Positions 8,599 to 17,839 of a stretch of DNA of 64,000 bases are shown here, piece after piece; the stretch's first letter is position 1, and each line of letters begins with the position of its first letter. The notes under the pieces were generated by a model. The model did no database searches and was not told where the DNA came from. It worked only from the letters and a program-made list of their open reading frames with translations. Location of the stretch: positions 558,001-622,000 of the forward strand of contig NZ_JABBKX010000001.1 of assembly GCF_012927745.1 (NCBI RefSeq). Reading direction: 5' to 3'. This DNA is from Neoroseomonas marina (lineage in GTDB: Bacteria > Pseudomonadota > Alphaproteobacteria > Acetobacterales > Acetobacteraceae). A program made the translations under genes and the position numbers.

Positions 8599-9399
8599 TC
8601 AGCCGCAGCGGACGGACATCCCGCCGTCCACGACGAGCTCGGTGCCGGTGACGAAGCGCGCCTCGTCCGAGGCGAGGAACAGCACGGCGTTCGCCGTGTC
8701 GCGCCCGTCGCCGGCGAAGCCCATCGGGATGCGGGACAGGCGCTGCTTGACCAGCGCCTCCACGTCGCCGCCGGCGCGCTGGCCGGCGAGGCGCACTTCG
8801 ACCATCGGCGTGTGCATCTGCCCCGGCACCACCGTGTTCACGCGGATGCCCTTCGCCGCGTACTGCACGGCGACGACGCGCGAGAGCTGGATCACGCCCG
8901 CCTTGGACGCTGCATAGGCGACCTGCGCCGCGCCGGTCCAGCGGATGCCCGAAGTCGAAGCGAGGTTCACTACCGCCCCCTTCCCCTGCGTCTCCATCAC
9001 CGGCAGCACGTGCTTGAGCGTGAGGAAGACGCTCTTCAGGTTGGTGTCGATCTGGAGGTCCCAGACCTCCTCGCTCATTTCGACCGGCCCGCCGGCGGCC
9101 GAACCCCCGACATTGTTCACCAGTACGTCGATGCGGCCGTGCCGCGCGACGACATCGGCGACCAGGGACGCGATCGCCGCGCCGTCCCGCACGTCGAGCG
9201 TCGCCATCTCGAACCGTCCGCCCTCCGCGGCGATGCGCTCGGCCGTCTCGGTCATCGAGTCCGGATTGCGGTCGACGCCGACGACGATCGCGCCTTCCCG
9301 CGCAAGGCCGACGGCGATGGCGCGGCCATTGCCCCAGCCGGGGCCGACGCACCCCGCGCCGGTGACGATGGCAACCTTGCCGGCAAAGCGCTGGGACAT
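8599..9399 (-). CDS. Short-chain dehydrogenase/reductase (SDR)
   Basis: A 266-residue classical SDR oxidoreductase. It shows the Rossmann glycine motif in a variant form (VTGAGCVGPGWGNG, with four extra residues between glycines), the adenine-ring site NNVGG, the catalytic serine region NLASTSG, YAASKAG with Tyr and Lys, and the C-terminal VTGTELVVDGG. It is transcribed away from an IclR-type regulator across a 94-base intergenic region that contains a clear palindrome, so it is likely controlled by that regulator. The substrate is unknown; the context of amidohydrolase and Bug genes suggests a catabolic alcohol or keto-acid. Confidence 0.9.
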   Translation of the reverse strand: MSQRFAGKVAIVTGAGCVGPGWGNGRAIAVGLAREGAIVVGVDRNPDSMTETAERIAAEGGRFEMATLDVRDGAAIASLVADVVARHGRIDVLVNNVGGSAAGGPVEMSEEVWDLQIDTNLKSVFLTLKHVLPVMETQGKGAVVNLASTSGIRWTGAAQVAYAASKAGVIQLSRVVAVQYAAKGIRVNTVVPGQMHTPMVEVRLAGQRAGGDVEALVKQRLSRIPMGFAGDGRDTANAVLFLASDEARFVTGTELVVDGGMSVRCG

Positions 9400-9437
9400 G
9401 CGTTCCTCCGTGATCCGGACCGCTGCTTAGCGCCGCA

Positions 9438-9474
9438 CTTCCATCTGACGCAATGGCCTTCCATAACGTGGAAG
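9438..9474. promoter_or_regulatory. Candidate IclR operator: palindrome plus phased half-site
   Basis: The perfect inverted repeat CTTCCA-TAACG-TGGAAG occupies 9458-9474, and an extra half-site CTTCCAT occurs at 9438-9444, exactly 20 bases (about two helical turns) upstream in the same orientation. The element lies between the divergent SDR and iclR starts, where an autoregulating IclR protein would bind. Binding is inferred from position and symmetry. Confidence 0.55.
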
Positions 9475-9493
9475 TGCCCGCTAGAAGGGCCGG

Positions 9494-10234
9494 GTGAGGA
9501 AACCGACGAGAAGCCCGGGCGCGGATCCCGCGCCGATGCGCGAGGCCGCGGAGCCGGACGGCCATGTCCGCGCCGTCGACCGCGCGCTCGCCCTGCTCCT
9601 CGCCTTCGGGGATGACGACCCCGTCCTGCCGCTCGCTGAGATTGCCCGCCGCACCGGCCTGCACATGACGACGGCGCTGCGCCTGCTCGGCACGCTGGAA
9701 GGCCAGGGCTTCGTGCAGCGCGTCGCCGGCGGCTATGCGCTCGGGCCGCAATTGCTGGTGCTCGGGGAACGCTTCCGGCGCGGGCTGCGGCTCGAGGACC
9801 AGGTGATGCCGGCGCTCGACCGGCTGCGCAGCGAAAGCCGGGAAAGCGCGGCCTTCTTCGCGCGGGACGGTGCGGCGCGACGCTGCCTCTTCCGCCTCGA
9901 CAGCCCGCAGCCGGTCCGCACCATCGCGCGCGTCGGCGAGGTCGCGCCCCTCGGCATCGGGGCCCATGGCCGCGCGCTCGTAGCGCTCGAAACCGAGCCC
10001 CGCCCGCGCCTGCCCATCGTCAGCCGCGGCGAACGGCTGAAGGAGGTCGCCGCCATCGCCGCGCCAGTGCTGGACGCACGCGGCCGCGTGGCAGGGTCCA
10101 TCGGCATCACCATGCCGCTCTATCGCTTCGACGCGGCGGCGGAGGCGCTCTGCCTGCCGCTCGTGCTGCGCGAAGCCGCCGCGCTGACCCGCGCCCTGGG
10201 CGGCGACCCCGCCCCCATCACGGCCCAAGCCTGA
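9494..10234 (+). CDS. IclR-family transcriptional regulator
   Basis: A 246-residue regulator with the family layout. The N-terminal winged helix-turn-helix covers about residues 22-85 (VRAVDRALALLLAFGDD, LPLAEIARRTGLHMTTALRLLGTLEGQGFV), followed by a GAF-like effector-binding domain (residues 95-240, including APLGIGAHGRALVAL). The start is taken at GTG 9494, preceded by GAAGGG; ATG 9536 would shorten only an unstructured N-terminus. It probably senses an intermediate of the downstream pathway and controls both the divergent SDR gene and the CMD/amidohydrolase/Bug genes that follow 17 bases later. The effector is unknown. Confidence 0.9.
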   Translation: MRKPTRSPGADPAPMREAAEPDGHVRAVDRALALLLAFGDDDPVLPLAEIARRTGLHMTTALRLLGTLEGQGFVQRVAGGYALGPQLLVLGERFRRGLRLEDQVMPALDRLRSESRESAAFFARDGAARRCLFRLDSPQPVRTIARVGEVAPLGIGAHGRALVALETEPRPRLPIVSRGERLKEVAAIAAPVLDARGRVAGSIGITMPLYRFDAAAEALCLPLVLREAAALTRALGGDPAPITAQA

Positions 10235-10251
10235 CCCGGAGGAAACCGCCC

Positions 10252-10827
10252 ATGCCCCGCCTGGACCTGCCGCCCGAGGAGGCAATGACCGAAGCCCAGA
10301 AGGCCGCCGTGGCGGAGGCCGTCTCCGGCATCCGCGGCCGCGTCCCCGCGCCAATGGTCGCCTGGCTGCAGAACCCGGAGCTCGCGAGCCGCGGCCAGAA
10401 GCTCGGCGAGTTGCTGCGCTACCAGACGACGCTGGAACCGCGCCTGTCGGAACTCGCGATCCTGGTCTGCGGCCGCCACTGGACGTCGCATTACGAATGG
10501 ACCGCGCATAAGCGCGAAGGGCTGAAGGCGGGGATGGACCCCGAGGTGATCGCGGCCATCGCCGCGCGCCGCACGCCGAGCCTGCGCGATGCGCGCGAAC
10601 AGGCGGTCTACGACGTCTCGACCACGCTGCTGTCCACAGGCCGCGTGCCGAAGCCGCTGTATGAGGCCGGCGTCGCCGCACTGGGCGAACGCGGCGTGGT
10701 CGAGCTGGTCGGCATCCTCGGCTACTACTGCCTGGTCGCGCTGACGCTGAACACCTTCGAGCTCGGCATCCCCGGCTCCATCGCCCCCGAGCTCAACGAC
10801 CCCGAATTCGCGGGAGCCAGCGCATGA
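10252..10827 (+). CDS. Carboxymuconolactone decarboxylase (CMD)-family protein
   Basis: A 191-residue alpha-helical protein of the AhpD/CMD superfamily. The core segment LSELAILVCGRHWTSHYEWTAH is visible near residues 65-88. It matches the 4-carboxymuconolactone-decarboxylase-like branch (YEW-x-x-H) and lacks the CxxC pair of AhpD peroxidase partners. It overlaps the amidohydrolase gene by four bases (ATGA). Proteins of this type next to PF04909 amidohydrolases often act in ring-cleavage or lactone pathways, but some are only annotated by fold. The true reaction is unknown. Confidence 0.85.
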   Translation: MPRLDLPPEEAMTEAQKAAVAEAVSGIRGRVPAPMVAWLQNPELASRGQKLGELLRYQTTLEPRLSELAILVCGRHWTSHYEWTAHKREGLKAGMDPEVIAAIAARRTPSLRDAREQAVYDVSTTLLSTGRVPKPLYEAGVAALGERGVVELVGILGYYCLVALTLNTFELGIPGSIAPELNDPEFAGASA

Positions 10828-11867
10828 CCCACAGCATGCAGCAGCACCAGATCCCGGTGCGCGAGGATTGGCTCGGGACCTGCGTCGAGGATGCGATCGA
10901 CCCCGCGCAGCCCATCATCGACCCGCATCACCACCTGTGGGACCAGCCGGGCTGGCGCTACCTGCTCGATGAATTGCTGGCGGATCTCGCGACCGGCCAC
11001 GACGTGCGCGCGACGGTCTATGTGCAGTCCTCGCGATCCCTGCTGCGCGCCGATGGGCCTGGGGAGATGCGCGCGGTGGGCGAGACCGAATTCGCCAACG
11101 GCGTCGCGGCGATGTGCGCGAGCGGCCGCTATGGCGCCATCCGCGCCTGCGCCGGCATCGTGGGTGCGGCCGACCTGCGGCTCGGCGCCGCGGTCGCACC
11201 GGTGCTCGAGGCGCATGCGAAGGCGGGCGGCGACCGCTTCCGCGGCATCCGCCACATCGCGACCTGGGACCCGGACCCCGCGATGCTTAACCCGTCCTAC
11301 ACGCCACCCGAGGACATGATGGACAGCGCGGGCTTCCGCGCCGGCATGGCCGAGCTCGGCAAGCGGGGGATGACCTTCGACGCCTGGATCTACTTCCACC
11401 AGCTTCCGAAGCTGGTCGCGCTGGCGCGAGCCTTCCCGCAGGTGCCGATGGTCCTCGACCATTGCGGCGGCATCCTCGGCATCGGGCGCTACGAGGGAAA
11501 GCGCGACGAGGTCTTCGCGACCTGGTCAGCGCATATGCGCGACCTCGCCACCTGCCCGAACGTGATGGTGAAGGTCGGCGGCCTCGGCATGCGCCTGCCC
11601 GGCTTCGGCTTCGAGACGCGCCCGCGCGCGCCGTCCTCGGCCGAACTCGCCGAGGCCTGGCGCCCCTGGATGGAGCACTGCATCGAGACCTTCGGCGCCG
11701 CGCGCTGCATGTTCGAGAGCAACTTCCCCGTCGACAAGGGCGGCTATGCCTACGCCATCGGCTGGAACGCGATGAAGCGCATCGCCGCGGGCGCGAGCGC
11801 ATCCGAGAAGACCGATCTCTTCTGGCGGAGCGCCGCGCGCTTCTACCGCCTGCCCGAGATCGCCTGA
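10824..11867 (+). CDS. Amidohydrolase family protein (PF04909, PDC-hydrolase-like)
   Basis: A 347-residue TIM-barrel metal-dependent hydrolase of the amidohydrolase-2 group, which includes 2-pyrone-4,6-dicarboxylate lactonase and related decarboxylases. The metal-binding HxH motif is in PIIDPHHHLWD near the N-terminus. Other conserved blocks are FRGIRHIATWDPDP, a later His/Asp segment PMVLDHCGG, and the C-terminal FESNFPVDKGG with the catalytic Asp. It is translationally coupled to the CMD-family gene and followed after 26 bases by a Bug receptor, suggesting uptake plus hydrolysis of a lactone or aromatic-derived acid. Exact substrate not determinable. Confidence 0.9.
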   Translation: MTHSMQQHQIPVREDWLGTCVEDAIDPAQPIIDPHHHLWDQPGWRYLLDELLADLATGHDVRATVYVQSSRSLLRADGPGEMRAVGETEFANGVAAMCASGRYGAIRACAGIVGAADLRLGAAVAPVLEAHAKAGGDRFRGIRHIATWDPDPAMLNPSYTPPEDMMDSAGFRAGMAELGKRGMTFDAWIYFHQLPKLVALARAFPQVPMVLDHCGGILGIGRYEGKRDEVFATWSAHMRDLATCPNVMVKVGGLGMRLPGFGFETRPRAPSSAELAEAWRPWMEHCIETFGAARCMFESNFPVDKGGYAYAIGWNAMKRIAAGASASEKTDLFWRSAARFYRLPEIA

Positions 11868-11893
11868 GACCACGACACGACGGAGGACACCCC

Positions 11894-12862
11894 ATGCGAC
11901 GCAACGTGATTGCCGCCGCCCTGCTCGGCGCGCTGGCCGCCCTGCCGGCCGCGGCGCAGGACGCCTACCCCTCCCGTCCCATCCGCTTCGTGGTGCCCTT
12001 CGCGGCCGGGGGGCCGAGCGACATCGTCGCGCGCATCATGGCCCCGCACATGCAGCAGACGCTGGGCCAGCCCGTGGTGGTGGACAACCGCCCCGGCGCG
12101 GGCGGCGTGACGGGCGTGGACGTCGTCGCGAAGGCGGCGCCGGACGGCTACATGTTCGGCATCGGCAGCGCCGGCGCGCTCGCCATCTCGCCCAATCTCG
12201 GCCGCGGCACGCCCTATGATCCGGTGCGCGACCTGGCACCCATCACCCTCGGCGTGTTGGTGCCGGAACCCGTGGTCGTGCCGGCGGTCTCGCCCTACCG
12301 GACGCTGCAGGACCTGATCACGGACGCCCGCGCACGGCCGGGCGCGCTGAACTTCGGCACCACCGGCAACGGCTCCATGCCGCACCTCGCGGCCGAGCAG
12401 CTGCGCGCCGCCGCCGGGCTCGACATCGTGCAGATCGCCTACAACAGCGGCGGGCAGCTCGCGACCGCGGTGCTGCGCAATGAGGTTCAGCTCGGCTTTG
12501 CGGACCTGCCCGTGCTGCTGCCGCAGATCAATGCGGGGGCGATGCGCGCGCTCGCAGTCGGGACGCCGGAACGGCTGACCTGGATCCCCGACGTGCCGAC
12601 CTTCCGTGAGCTCGGCCTGCCCTCGGTCGACGCCAGCAACTGGCATGGGCTGGTGGCGCCCGCGCGGACCCAGCCCGCGGCACTCGAGGCCCTGCGCCGT
12701 GCGGCCATCGCCGCGCTGCAGGACCCCGATGTCCGGCGCCGCCTGCACGACCAGGGCGCCATCCCCGGCGGCAACCCGGCCGAGGAATTCGGCGCCTTCA
12801 TCCGCAGCGAGAACGCCAAGTGGCGCGAGGTGATCCAGCGGAACAACATCCGCCCGGATTGA
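11894..12862 (+). CDS. Bug/TctC-family tripartite tricarboxylate transporter receptor
   Basis: A 322-residue periplasmic binding protein with signal peptide MRRNVIAAALLGALAALPAAAQ and the family motifs RPIRFVVPFAAGGPSDIVARI and VVVDNRPGAGGVTGVDVVAKAAPDGY. The ATG at 11894 follows a GGAGGACACCCC ribosome site; the longer open frame upstream overlaps the amidohydrolase and is not the gene. It is the last gene of the iclR-CMD-amidohydrolase set and most likely captures the substrate of that pathway. It ends three bases from the convergent badR-like gene. No TctA/TctB genes are linked. Confidence 0.93.
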   Translation: MRRNVIAAALLGALAALPAAAQDAYPSRPIRFVVPFAAGGPSDIVARIMAPHMQQTLGQPVVVDNRPGAGGVTGVDVVAKAAPDGYMFGIGSAGALAISPNLGRGTPYDPVRDLAPITLGVLVPEPVVVPAVSPYRTLQDLITDARARPGALNFGTTGNGSMPHLAAEQLRAAAGLDIVQIAYNSGGQLATAVLRNEVQLGFADLPVLLPQINAGAMRALAVGTPERLTWIPDVPTFRELGLPSVDASNWHGLVAPARTQPAALEALRRAAIAALQDPDVRRRLHDQGAIPGGNPAEEFGAFIRSENAKWREVIQRNNIRPD

Positions 12863-12865
12863 GGC

Positions 12866-13369
12866 TCAGCCCTCCTCAGGCTCCTGCATCCGGCTGAGGC
12901 CATCCCTCAGCCGGTCCAGCAGCTTGAACAGCAGCACGCATTCCTCGGTCGAGAAGCCGTCGAGCGCGGAGTCGTAGTAGCGGCGGATGCTGCCGAGCAT
13001 CGCGCCCCAGATGTCGATCCCCTGCGACGTCAGCCGCACATGGCGCAGCCGCCCATCGGCGCCGGCGGTGCGCACGCGCTCGACCAGGCCCGCCTGTTCC
13101 AGCCGATCGAGCACGGCCGTGAGGTTCTGGCGGCTGACCATCAGGAAGCCGATCAGCTGCTTCACCGTCATGCCACGGTCGCGGACCGAGGGGCGGGACA
13201 GGGCGCCGAGCACCGCCCATTGCTGGGTGGTGGCGCCGAAGTCGCCGACCGCCTTCGTGCCCGTCTTATGCATGAGATTCGACGCCTGATAGAGGCGCAG
13301 GAAGAGCCGGTTCGCCACGTCGAACCGGGCCTGCTCCTCGGCGGCGGCGCTTGCGGACGCCTGATCCAT
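12866..13369 (-). CDS. MarR-family regulator, BadR-like
   Basis: A 167-residue MarR/winged-helix repressor. The DNA-binding region runs from about residue 40 to 115 (TTQQWAVLGALSRP, GMTVKQLIGFLMVSRQNLTAVLDRLEQAGLVERV, followed by the wing GADGRLRHVRLTSQG). It is divergent from the badH-badI-aliB-aliA homologues, the same relationship as BadR in Rhodopseudomonas palustris, which represses cyclohexanecarboxylate genes until 2-ketocyclohexanecarboxyl-CoA accumulates (recalled from the literature). ATG 13369 is chosen; an upstream in-frame start at 13402 would run into the promoter region. The name is assigned by context; many MarR proteins look alike. Confidence 0.8.
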   Translation of the reverse strand: MDQASASAAAEEQARFDVANRLFLRLYQASNLMHKTGTKAVGDFGATTQQWAVLGALSRPSVRDRGMTVKQLIGFLMVSRQNLTAVLDRLEQAGLVERVRTAGADGRLRHVRLTSQGIDIWGAMLGSIRRYYDSALDGFSTEECVLLFKLLDRLRDGLSRMQEPEEG

Positions 13370-13376
13370 CAACCTA

Positions 13377-13418
13377 TTGCCATTTCCATCTGAATATAGC
13401 ATACCTTTGTCATATCAG
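13377..13418. promoter_or_regulatory. badR-badH divergent promoter region with imperfect inverted repeat
   Basis: The 70 bases between the divergent starts are strikingly AT-rich for this genome. TTGCCA at 13377 and CATACC at 13400 (17-base spacer) could be the badH promoter. An imperfect inverted repeat, CTGAATAT at 13390 and ATATCAG at 13412, overlaps it and is a candidate MarR operator. These are pattern assignments only. Confidence 0.4.
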
Positions 13419-13439
13419 TTCCGCCAGCACGGAGGCACC

Positions 13440-14198
13440 ATGCGCGGCCTGAAGGACAGGGTGGTCATCGTCACCGGTGGGGCCGGAGGCATCGGCGGCG
13501 CCACCTGCCGCCGCTTCGCCGAGGCGGGGGCGAAGGTTGCGGTCTTCGACATCGACGCCGCGGCGGCGGAACGGGTCGCGGGGGCGATCGGCGGCGGCGC
13601 CCGTGCCTTCGCCTGCGACATCACCGACCATGCGGCGGTCACGGCTGCCGTCGCGGCGGCCGAGGCCGCGCTCGGCCCGGTGCATATCCTGGTCAACAAC
13701 GCCGGCTGGGACGTGTTCCGCCTGTTCAAGGACAGCACGCCCGCCGAATGGCAGAAGCTGATCGCCATCAACCTGGTCGGCGCGCTCAACATGCATCACG
13801 CCGTGCTGCCGGGCATGATCGCGCGCAAGGCGGGCCGAATCGTCAACATCGCCTCCGACGCCGCGCGCGTGGGGTCCTCGGGCGAGGCGGTCTATGCCGC
13901 CTGCAAGGCCGGGCTCCTGGGTTTCTCCAAGACGCTCGCACGCGAACATGCCCGCCAGGGCATCACGGTGAACGTGGTCTGCCCGGGGCCGACCGATACC
14001 GCGCTCTTCGCCGGCTACAAGGAAGGCGCGGGCAACCCCGAGAAGCTGGACGAGGCCTTCCGCCGCGCCGTGCCGATGGGCCGCATCGGCACGCCGGAGG
14101 ACCTGCCCGGCGCCATCCTGTTCTTCGCGAGCGACGACGCCGCCTACGTCACCGGCCAGGTGCTGAGCGTCTCCGGCGGCCTGACGATGGCCGGATGA
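13440..14198 (+). CDS. badH: SDR dehydrogenase, BadH-like (2-hydroxycyclohexanecarboxyl-CoA dehydrogenase)
   Basis: A 252-residue classical SDR with the cofactor motif VTGGAGGIGGATCRRF, NNAGWD, the catalytic Ser region NIASDAARVGSSGEAVYAACKAG (Tyr and Lys present) and VTGQVLSVSGGLTMAG at the C-terminus. BadH oxidises 2-hydroxycyclohexanecarboxyl-CoA to the 2-keto compound with NAD+ in cyclohexanecarboxylate beta-oxidation. The assignment leans on the next gene, a very close BadI match, and on the matching gene order. By sequence alone it could be another FabG-like enzyme. ATG 13440 follows GGAGG by five bases. The gene starts the operon; badI follows after 16 bases. Confidence 0.8.
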   Translation: MRGLKDRVVIVTGGAGGIGGATCRRFAEAGAKVAVFDIDAAAAERVAGAIGGGARAFACDITDHAAVTAAVAAAEAALGPVHILVNNAGWDVFRLFKDSTPAEWQKLIAINLVGALNMHHAVLPGMIARKAGRIVNIASDAARVGSSGEAVYAACKAGLLGFSKTLAREHARQGITVNVVCPGPTDTALFAGYKEGAGNPEKLDEAFRRAVPMGRIGTPEDLPGAILFFASDDAAYVTGQVLSVSGGLTMAG

Positions 14199-14214
14199 GG
14201 AAGGACGAAAGATC

Positions 14215-14997
14215 ATGGAATACGAGGACATCCTCTACACGGCCGCAGATGGCGTCGCCACCATCGCCATCAACCGCCCCAAGGTGATGAACGCCTTCCG
14301 CGGGCGCACCTGCGAGGAACTGATCCACGCCTTCAACAAGGCCGGCTGGGACAAGTCCATCGGCGTCATCGTGCTCACCGGCACAGGCGACCGCGCCTTC
14401 TGCACCGGCGGCGACCAGTCCGCCCATGACGGCAACTATGACGGGCGCGGCATCATCGGCCTGCCGGTCGAGGAATTGCAGTCCATCATCCGCGAGGTCC
14501 CGAAGCCCGTCATCGCGCGCGTGCAGGGCTATGCCATCGGCGGCGGCAACGTGCTCGCGACCATCTGCGACTTCACCATCGCGTCCGAGAAGGCGCAGTT
14601 CGGCCAGGTGGGCCCCAAGGTCGGCTCGGTCGATCCGGGCTTCGGCACCGCCTACCTCGCGCGCATTGTGGGCGAGAAGAAGGCGCGGGAGATCTGGTAC
14701 CTCTGCCGCCGCTACACCGCCGCCGAGGCGATGGCGATGGGCCTGGTGAACACCGTGGTCCCGCACGACCAGCTCGATGCCGAGGTGGCGAAGTGGTGCG
14801 CCGAGATCCTTGAGAAGAGCCCGACCGCGCTCGCCATCGCGAAGCGGTCCTTCAACGCCGACACCGACAGCATCCGCGGCATCAGCGGCATGGGGATGCA
14901 GGCGCTCGCCATGTACTACGCGACCGAGGAATCCCAGGAAGGCGTCCGCGCCTTCAACGAGAAGCGCAAGCCCGACTTCCGAAAGCACCAGAAGTGA
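14215..14997 (+). CDS. badI: 2-ketocyclohexanecarboxyl-CoA hydrolase (BadI)
   Basis: A 260-residue crotonase-fold enzyme that I recognise as close to Rhodopseudomonas BadI over its whole length. Diagnostic stretches include MNAFRGRTCEELI, GDRAFCTGGDQSAHDGNYDG, VIARVQGYAIGGGNVLATICD, FGQVGPKVGSVDPGFGTA and EKKAREIWY. BadI cleaves the ring of 2-ketocyclohexanecarboxyl-CoA by a reverse Dieckmann reaction, giving pimeloyl-CoA. The related MenB is the main alternative, but the HDGNYDG segment and the operon partners favour BadI. The stop overlaps the GTG start of the acyl-CoA dehydrogenase (GTGA). Confidence 0.9.
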   Translation: MEYEDILYTAADGVATIAINRPKVMNAFRGRTCEELIHAFNKAGWDKSIGVIVLTGTGDRAFCTGGDQSAHDGNYDGRGIIGLPVEELQSIIREVPKPVIARVQGYAIGGGNVLATICDFTIASEKAQFGQVGPKVGSVDPGFGTAYLARIVGEKKAREIWYLCRRYTAAEAMAMGLVNTVVPHDQLDAEVAKWCAEILEKSPTALAIAKRSFNADTDSIRGISGMGMQALAMYYATEESQEGVRAFNEKRKPDFRKHQK

Positions 14998-16160
14998 CGA
15001 CCGCCCTGACCGAGGAGCAGCACGCCCTGCAGGAGGCCGCGCGCCGCTTCGCCCGCGAGCGCATCGCCCCCGGCTACATGGCGCGCGAGAAGACCGGACG
15101 CGTCGACCGCGGCCTGGTGCGGGAGATGGGCGCGCTCGGCCTGATCGGCGCCGACCTGCCGGAGGAGCATGGCGGCCTCGGCGCGCCATCGGTCACCGCG
15201 GGGCTGGCCATCGAGGCGGTGGCCCATGCCGACATCAATGTCTCCTACGTGCCGCTGCTCGCCTCGCTGAACGGGCAGATCATCGCGCGGCATGCCTCAC
15301 CCGAACTGGCGGGCGAATGGATCCCGCGCATCGTTGCGGGCGAGGCGCTGTTCTGCATCGGCCTGACCGAGCCGCGCGGCGGGTCGGACGCGGCGAACCT
15401 GCAGCTCTCCGCCCGGCGCGATGGCGACGACTACGTGCTGAATGGGGAAAAATCCTCCATCAGCATGGCCGACCAGGCCGATGCCGCGGTGATCTTCGCC
15501 CGCACCGGCACGCCCGACAGCGGGGCACGCGGCGTCTCGGCCTTCCTCGTGCCGATGGATGCGAAGGGCGTCACCACGACGCGCTTCAACGACCTCGGCA
15601 GCCATGCCATCGGACGCGGGTCGATCTTCTTCGACGATGTCCGCATCCCGGCGGCGAACCGCCTCGCCGAGGAAGGCATGGGCTTCGTCCAGGTCATGCA
15701 GGGCTTCGACTATTCGCGCGCCCTGATCGGGTTGCAGTGCTGCGCGGCGGCCCAGGCCTCGCTCGACGAATCCTGGGCCTATGTGCAGGAACGCCAGGCC
15801 TTCGGCGCGCCGATCGCGCAATACCAGGGCGTGACCTTCCCGCTCGCGGAAGGCGAGGGCCTCGTCGCCGCCATCCGGCAGCTCTGCTACCACACGCTGC
15901 GGCTACGCGACGAAGGCGCGCCGCATACCGCCGAGGCCGCCATGTGCAAGTGGCTCGGGCCCAAGACGGCGGTCGACGTCATCCACCAGTGCCTGCTGAC
16001 CCATGGCCATTACGGCTGGTCGCTCGACCTGCCCCACCAGCAGCGGCTGCGCGACGTCATGGGGCTCGAGATCGGCGACGGCACGGCGCAGATCATGAAA
16101 CTGATCGTGGCCCGCGAAAGGGCCGGCAAGGCGGCGGTGCAATACGCGACACGTCGCTGA
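14994..16160 (+). CDS. aliB: Acyl-CoA dehydrogenase, AliB-like (cyclohexanecarboxyl-CoA dehydrogenase)
   Basis: A 388-residue FAD-dependent acyl-CoA dehydrogenase with the three usual parts: an N-terminal helical domain (EEQHALQEAARRFARERIAP), a beta domain (FCIGLTEPRGGSDAANLQ, YVLNGEKSSISMADQAD) and a C-terminal helical bundle (QERQAFGAPIAQYQGVTF, GDGTAQIMKLIVARE). It starts at GTG 14994, overlapping the badI stop, so translation is coupled. In the cyclohexanecarboxylate route this enzyme forms cyclohex-1-ene-1-carboxyl-CoA and passes electrons to ETF. Substrate assignment is by operon context; etfAB are not in the window. Confidence 0.85.
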   Translation: MTTALTEEQHALQEAARRFARERIAPGYMAREKTGRVDRGLVREMGALGLIGADLPEEHGGLGAPSVTAGLAIEAVAHADINVSYVPLLASLNGQIIARHASPELAGEWIPRIVAGEALFCIGLTEPRGGSDAANLQLSARRDGDDYVLNGEKSSISMADQADAAVIFARTGTPDSGARGVSAFLVPMDAKGVTTTRFNDLGSHAIGRGSIFFDDVRIPAANRLAEEGMGFVQVMQGFDYSRALIGLQCCAAAQASLDESWAYVQERQAFGAPIAQYQGVTFPLAEGEGLVAAIRQLCYHTLRLRDEGAPHTAEAAMCKWLGPKTAVDVIHQCLLTHGHYGWSLDLPHQQRLRDVMGLEIGDGTAQIMKLIVARERAGKAAVQYATRR

Positions 16161-16185
16161 GAACAAGTCTGCAAGGGAGGAATGC

Positions 16186-17802
<1,617 letters not shown>

Positions 17803-17809
17803 CGGCGCC

Positions 17810-17830
17810 GGGAGGGGCGCCGCCCCTCCC
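17810..17830. terminator. GC-rich hairpin between convergent aliA and pepP
   Basis: A perfect inverted repeat, GGGAGGGGCG and CGCCCCTCCC around a single C, lies between the convergent stops. It lacks a clear T-run. It probably serves as a bidirectional terminator. Confidence 0.55.
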
Positions 17831-17839
17831 GTCCGTCGC

